Under the pieces are notes generated by a model, which ran no database searches, was not told where the DNA came from, and was given only the letters and a program-made list of their open reading frames with translations. A DNA stretch of 9,105 nt from Promethearchaeota archaeon (GTDB lineage: Archaea; Asgardarchaeota; Lokiarchaeia; Sigynarchaeales; SOKP01): NCBI GenBank assembly GCA_019894655.1, contig JAGXNZ010000186.1, forward strand, positions 1-9,105. The letters are read 5' to 3'. A program made the position numbers and the translations under genes. This document shows, piece after piece, positions 5,564-9,105 of the stretch (position 1 is its first letter; every line of letters starts with the position of its first letter).

Positions 5564-7261
5564 ATGGAGGGAGAAACATTAGTTTTAGCGGGACCTAGCG
5601 GTAGTGGCAAATCAACGATAGCGTATGCTATGAATGGAATCATTCCTTGGAGACAAAAAGGTTTTGCTAAGGGAAATGTGAAGATTTTTGGGAAAAGTAT
5701 TTGGGATTACGAGTTCACTTCACTCTCTAAGATCGTAGGATTGGTAAAACAAAACCCAATTGAGCAATTAGTCACTTTTACAGTTAGAGATGAAATTGCA
5801 TTTGGATTAGAGAACCTAAAATATCCAGAAGACGTGATTACATCCCGAATTGAAAGAGTAAGCAGGATGATGGGGATCTCAGACATCTTAGATCGATCTA
5901 TTGAGCAATTAAGTGGAGGTCAAAAACAACTCACAATATTAAGCTCTTTTTTAGCTATGAGTCCGAAAATTCTTATTTTAGATGAACCGATTGCTTTTCT
6001 AGATCAAAAATCTGAGAGTTTATTGCTAAATAGGTTAAAAAAATTAGTTAAAACCAAGGAGATTCCGTTAACCTTAATCATTATTGAACATCGATTATCT
6101 AGAGTACTAGATATTGCTGATAAAATCATTGTATTAGATGATACGGGTAAAATCTCACTTAATGGGCACGTTAAAGATATTTTACAAAATAATTTTGCTC
6201 AATTAAAAAAATGTAATGTGAGAGTACCGTGGTTAATTGATGTTTTTGATCAATTTGAAAAAAAGATCAAAGCGGAAAAAGATCTTCATAGTTCTATGAA
6301 TTATCAATTCTATTTTGATTACATTTCAAGATTAAAGCAAGATGAGCTTAAAATTCTTCAAAATATTATACTTAGTAAAGAAATTTATGCAGAAGAATTA
6401 AATAAATATGATAATTTAGACCAAATAATTGATTTAAATGAAACTTATGTTAAATCACTAAAACTTGAGAAACTTACAGAAGAAAAAGAAGAAATCTTAA
6501 ATAATGACAAGGTACTCCTTGAAACTAAAGATCTCTGCTTTTTTTATCCTAATAGCGGAATAAAAGCGTTAAAGAATATAACAATACAGATTCAAAAAGG
6601 AGATTTCATCGGTCTTGTTGGTCCCAATGGTTCGGGGAAAACCACGCTTCTTTATTTATTGGCGAATTTATATCATCCATCATCTGGATCTATTTATTTT
6701 AAAAATCAATTATTGGAGGATTATGATTCCTATAAATATGCGCAAAAAGTAGGATTTATTTTTCAGAATCCTGAAAATATGATTTTTAAATCCACCATTA
6801 AAGAAGAAATTTTATATGGTCCTAAGAATTTCGGAATGTACTCTCACATTAAGGATGAATACTTACAGAAGCTTATAGACTTGATCGGAAAAGAAGACCC
6901 TTTAAAAAATCCTTTCAACTTAAGTTGGGGTCAAAAACGACGATTAAATCTAAGTTCTATATTCATATATGATCCAGAGATAATTTTATTAGATGAACCG
7001 TTTATAGGACAAGACCAAAAAACCATCGAAGCTTTAATCGAAACGCTTTATATTGAAAGTAAAAGAGGAAAAACTATCATAATCTCCTCTCATGATTATC
7101 GTTTATTATTAAAATACACGAAAAGAATTATTGAGCTAAATAAAGAGGGATCCATTCAATATTATGATACTAAAAAAAACTATTTCACCCATCATAGTAA
7201 CCTTGGACCAATTTTACTTTTAGAAGAAATAAATAAACGGCTAAAGGGGTTAGATAAATGA
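5462..7261 (+). CDS. ecfA: Fused two-domain ECF transporter ATPase (EcfA-EcfA', YkoD-like)
   Basis: This ATPase powers the importer and carries both ABC domains in one chain. The coding sequence clearly extends to 5462, although the first ATG is at 5564; numbering here is from that ATG (565 residues). Domain 1 has Walker A GPSGSGKST (10-18), Q-loop Gln63, signature LSGGQ (116-120), Walker B ILILDEP (Asp140, Glu141) and His176. A linker of about 110 residues (205-316), mostly helical and charged, joins domain 2: Walker A GPNGSGKTT (353-361), Gln401, signature LSWGQ (453-457), Walker B IILLDEP (Asp477, Glu478) and His510. Trp replaces the usual first Gly in the second signature, but both sites retain the catalytic Glu and His. 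Starting at the ATG alone would remove the first beta strands and the A-loop of domain 1. The gene lies 20 bases after the S component and overlaps the T component by four bases (ATGA). Confidence 0.9.
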   Translation: MPSSNIALSFIDFSFIYGEDKSKDPSISDINFNLMEGETLVLAGPSGSGKSTIAYAMNGIIPWRQKGFAKGNVKIFGKSIWDYEFTSLSKIVGLVKQNPIEQLVTFTVRDEIAFGLENLKYPEDVITSRIERVSRMMGISDILDRSIEQLSGGQKQLTILSSFLAMSPKILILDEPIAFLDQKSESLLLNRLKKLVKTKEIPLTLIIIEHRLSRVLDIADKIIVLDDTGKISLNGHVKDILQNNFAQLKKCNVRVPWLIDVFDQFEKKIKAEKDLHSSMNYQFYFDYISRLKQDELKILQNIILSKEIYAEELNKYDNLDQIIDLNETYVKSLKLEKLTEEKEEILNNDKVLLETKDLCFFYPNSGIKALKNITIQIQKGDFIGLVGPNGSGKTTLLYLLANLYHPSSGSIYFKNQLLEDYDSYKYAQKVGFIFQNPENMIFKSTIKEEILYGPKNFGMYSHIKDEYLQKLIDLIGKEDPLKNPFNLSWGQKRRLNLSSIFIYDPEIILLDEPFIGQDQKTIEALIETLYIESKRGKTIIISSHDYRLLLKYTKRIIELNKEGSIQYYDTKKNYFTHHSNLGPILLLEEINKRLKGLDK

Positions 7262-8136
7262 CGAAAGATAAGAATAGAGCATTGGACAATAAGAATAATA
7301 CCTTTGCCTACTTCCCAGGGAATTCGTTATTTCACAAATTAAATCCCCTTTCCAAACTAATATTTCTCATCTTCCTTACAATTCTCACCTTTTTTACAAG
7401 AAGCATGATACTTCTTTCGATGATATTACTTTTCATAATTCTCTTAGTATTATTGAGTGAAGTTTCTATGAAAAGATTAATCAAAAAAACCCGTTTTATT
7501 GTTTTGGTATTGATTTTCAGTGTAATATTAAATATATTTTTTAATGCAATCCCAAATGAACAAGAAACTATTTTATTCTATCTCTTCAACTTAAGCTTTT
7601 TACCAATTCGTAGATTGGCTGTTTATTATTCCTTAAAAGCACTATTAATAGTATTAACTCTATATTCCTCTACGATACTCTTTACAAATACCACATCTAA
7701 CAAATCTTTTGTATATTCGTTAATTAAACTCAAAATACCATATAAATTTTGCTTCTCATTTATGATAGGGATGAGATACATCCCTTTAATTGAGCATGAA
7801 GCCAAAACTATTGCACTAGCACAAAAAGCTCGGGGATTTGGCTTAGAAAAAGCAAAAAATTTTAGGAAAGTTTATCAATTAATTTTTGAGCGTTTGTTAT
7901 CAACCTTAGTATCTATCCTTAGAAAAGGTCATACAACTTCAATCTCCATGGAAAATAGATGCTTTGGTTTATATAAGAAAAGAACTAACCGGATATTGGT
8001 AAAATTTAAGTTAATAGATTTTGTTTTTATTATAATGTGCTTTTTGATTTTCACCTTTTTACTACTTTACCAATTGAATTTTCTTCCTTTTCCTCCAATC
8101 CCTTCTATATATCAAATTATTACTCAAATTTTCTAG
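7258..8136 (+). CDS. ecfT: ECF transporter transmembrane component EcfT (CbiQ/YkoC family)
   Basis: This is a 292-residue membrane protein that links the S component to the ATPases. 'FHKLNPLSKLIFLIFLTILT' (25-44) is the typical EcfT opening, with the conserved Asn-Pro-x-x-Lys. Hydrophobic helices lie at about 33-48, 50-68, 79-97, 120-143 and 251-273. The cytoplasmic coupling helices contain ARG in 'AQKARGFG' (191-193), which docks in one ATPase, and a second Arg motif 'MENRCFG' (Arg234) for the other; the second departs from the usual Ala-Arg-x. The start ATG overlaps the ATPase stop (ATGA), and AAGGGG (7244-7249) lies a few bases upstream as a ribosome site, so the two are translationally coupled. 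The rest of the operon supplies the other importer parts. The N-terminal 20 residues are polar and cytoplasmic. Confidence 0.92.
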   Translation: MTKDKNRALDNKNNTFAYFPGNSLFHKLNPLSKLIFLIFLTILTFFTRSMILLSMILLFIILLVLLSEVSMKRLIKKTRFIVLVLIFSVILNIFFNAIPNEQETILFYLFNLSFLPIRRLAVYYSLKALLIVLTLYSSTILFTNTTSNKSFVYSLIKLKIPYKFCFSFMIGMRYIPLIEHEAKTIALAQKARGFGLEKAKNFRKVYQLIFERLLSTLVSILRKGHTTSISMENRCFGLYKKRTNRILVKFKLIDFVFIIMCFLIFTFLLLYQLNFLPFPPIPSIYQIITQIF

Positions 8137-8146
8137 ATTCAAACTC

Positions 8147-8157
8147 TATAAAATATA
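8147..8157 (+). promoter_or_regulatory. TATA box for the MoxR-type ATPase gene
   Basis: TATAAAATATA is a strong archaeal TATA match, centred about 44 bases before the ATG at 8196. It predicts transcription start near 8178 and a short leader of about 18 bases. No Shine-Dalgarno site is clear in that leader. A T run at 8167-8172 could also end the upstream ECF transcript. Together these suggest the ATPase gene is a separate transcription unit. Confidence 0.5.
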
Positions 8158-8195
8158 TCAGTGTTGTTTTTTAGAGATGTCTTACTTTTATTTTT

Positions 8196-9068
8196 ATGGT
8201 TGATGTGTCTGAGACTGTAAAAGAAATACAAGATAAATTCAACATCATTGGAAGATCTGAAGAAATAAGGAAAATCATCATAGCTAGGTCAGTTGGGAAG
8301 AATATACTAATTGAAGGTGATGTAGGCGTTGGAAAAACCACGATAGCAAGAGCCGTGGCATCTTATTTTGATTCAAATTTCTATAGGATCGATTGTTCGG
8401 AAGAAACTCTACCCCATAATCTGGTTGGATATTTTGATCCTCCTCTTGCCATATCAAAGGGATATAATGAAGAATCATACATCTATGGTCCCCTAACTCA
8501 AGCCATACTTACAGGAGGTTGCATGTTTATAAATGAAATAAATAGAATGCCTGAGAGCACGCAAAATTCTTTATTAACTGCACTAGACGAGCGTATTCTT
8601 GAAATTCCTAAATTAAAAACAATAGAGGCTAAAAAAGGATTCTTTACTATTGCAACCCAAAATCCTGCAGCGCATATAGGAATATCTATCTTAGGAGAAG
8701 CATTGAAAGACCGATTTATTTGGATCAAGTTAGATTATCAAACTCCAGAGGAAGAAGTCCTAATAATAAATAAAGAAGCACATTTAATAGGATCGGATGG
8801 TAATAAAATCGCTCAAATTTCACAAAAAATCGGTGAACTTACAAGAAAGACTAATTTTATAATGCGAGGGAGTTCTATTAGAGGAGCAATCGATTTAGCA
8901 GATATTATTTTAAAATCAGAAAGTTTTGAAAGCTCTAAAGCCTGGGTTGAGGCGGCAATAATGTCGCTTTATAATAAAATTGAACTAGAAGATGGAGTTA
9001 CTAGATCAAAATCAGATATTATAGCAGATATCGTGCTATCTGTATTGAATAAAACGGATTTTCAATAA
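8196..9068 (+). CDS. MoxR-type AAA+ ATPase
   Basis: This is a 290-residue soluble ATPase of the MoxR/RavA-like AAA+ group, whose members act as chaperones that remodel or activate partner proteins, often with VWA-domain partners encoded nearby. Motifs in order: Walker A GDVGVGKTT (41-49); 'LVGYFDPP' (76-83), corresponding to the insert before Walker B; Walker B-like CMFINEINRMPESTQ (109-123); sensor 1 'IATQNP' (152-157, Asn156); arginine finger in 'LKDRF' (Arg173); and sensor 2-like Arg in 'GSSIRGAIDL' (Arg229). The usual Walker B Asp-Glu is Asn113-Glu114. I recall this Asn-Glu form as common in archaeal MoxR proteins, so it is not evidence of inactivity. The C-terminal helical lid is present, so the length is normal. 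The start gives a complete N-terminal helix. The partner gene, if any, would lie beyond the window edge. Confidence 0.9.
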   Translation: MVDVSETVKEIQDKFNIIGRSEEIRKIIIARSVGKNILIEGDVGVGKTTIARAVASYFDSNFYRIDCSEETLPHNLVGYFDPPLAISKGYNEESYIYGPLTQAILTGGCMFINEINRMPESTQNSLLTALDERILEIPKLKTIEAKKGFFTIATQNPAAHIGISILGEALKDRFIWIKLDYQTPEEEVLIINKEAHLIGSDGNKIAQISQKIGELTRKTNFIMRGSSIRGAIDLADIILKSESFESSKAWVEAAIMSLYNKIELEDGVTRSKSDIIADIVLSVLNKTDFQ

Positions 9069-9071
9069 TCG

Positions 9072-9105
9072 ATGACTTCTCTTTATCAGATGAAGAGAAT
9101 GAGAA
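9072..9105 (+). CDS. Possible start of a downstream gene (partial, uncertain frame)
   Basis: An ATG at 9072-9074 follows the MoxR stop by three bases and stays open to the window end (MTSLYQMKRMR). Another frame over the same bases is also open and gives an acidic stretch (IIDDFSLSDEENE), but it has no start codon. With only 34 bases available, neither can be preferred firmly. MoxR genes are often followed by VWA or DUF58 genes, but nothing here identifies one. Confidence 0.25.
   Translation, partial: MTSLYQMKRMR

Noticed and set aside
8341..8580. MoxR protein as an inactive ATPase because Walker B Asp is Asn
   Set aside because: The Asn-Glu form is, to my knowledge, frequent in archaeal MoxR proteins, and the Walker A, sensor 1 and Arg finger residues are intact.
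8284..8728. Two short minus-strand open frames (8284-8478 and 8498-8728)
   Set aside because: Both are antisense to the MoxR-type ATPase, whose motifs are intact across this stretch.
1..9105. CRISPR arrays, insertion sequences, tRNA or rRNA genes
   Set aside because: No regularly spaced repeats, transposase motifs, terminal inverted repeats or recognisable structural RNA were seen on either strand.

Overview
The window (9,105 bases, strongly AT-rich) looks archaeal. TATA-like boxes precede several genes, and Shine-Dalgarno sites are weak or missing in front of many. The long extracytoplasmic proteins have one N-terminal anchor and many N-glycosylation sequons. The AAA+ ATPase carries the Asn-Glu Walker B seen in many archaeal MoxR proteins. 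The mix of coiled-coil/winged-helix proteins, a zinc-ribbon membrane protein and these surface proteins would fit an Asgard-type (Promethearchaeota) genome. That placement is inference, since no rRNA or universal marker is present.

Layout. Bases 1-895 hold two overlapping plus-strand genes: the 3' end of one, and a complete 245-residue coiled-coil protein. Both end in similar winged-helix-like tails. Bases 952-1545 hold an unlisted minus-strand reading frame with no ATG, GTG or TTG start. It encodes one membrane helix and a CxxC-x10-CxxC zinc ribbon, and looks like the C-terminal remnant of a larger membrane protein. Bases 1589-2746 (minus) encode a soluble PAS histidine kinase. A 173-bp divergent promoter region separates it from the next block.

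The core is at 2920-8136. A 390-residue anchored surface protein has two domains resembling the sulfite-oxidase (Oxidored_molyb) fold. After it comes a tight gene series: a 182-residue anchored protein with a third such domain, a YkoE-like ECF S component, a fused two-domain ECF ATPase and an EcfT transmembrane protein. The last three make a complete YkoEDC-type ECF importer. YkoE relatives are linked to thiamine-precursor uptake, but the substrate here is not shown. ECF importers normally have no extracytoplasmic binding protein. Three Cys-free domains of a cofactor-binding fold, anchored outside the cell next to a complete ECF importer, are therefore the most interesting part of the window: they may be substrate-capture accessories.

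The fused ATPase has a start problem. Clear ABC N-terminal sequence lies in frame upstream of its first ATG (5564), back to 5462, but holds no conventional start codon. One missing T near 5463 would connect it to a GTG at 5451.

Bases 8196-9068 encode a MoxR-type AAA+ ATPase with its own TATA-like promoter. The last 37 bases may begin another gene.
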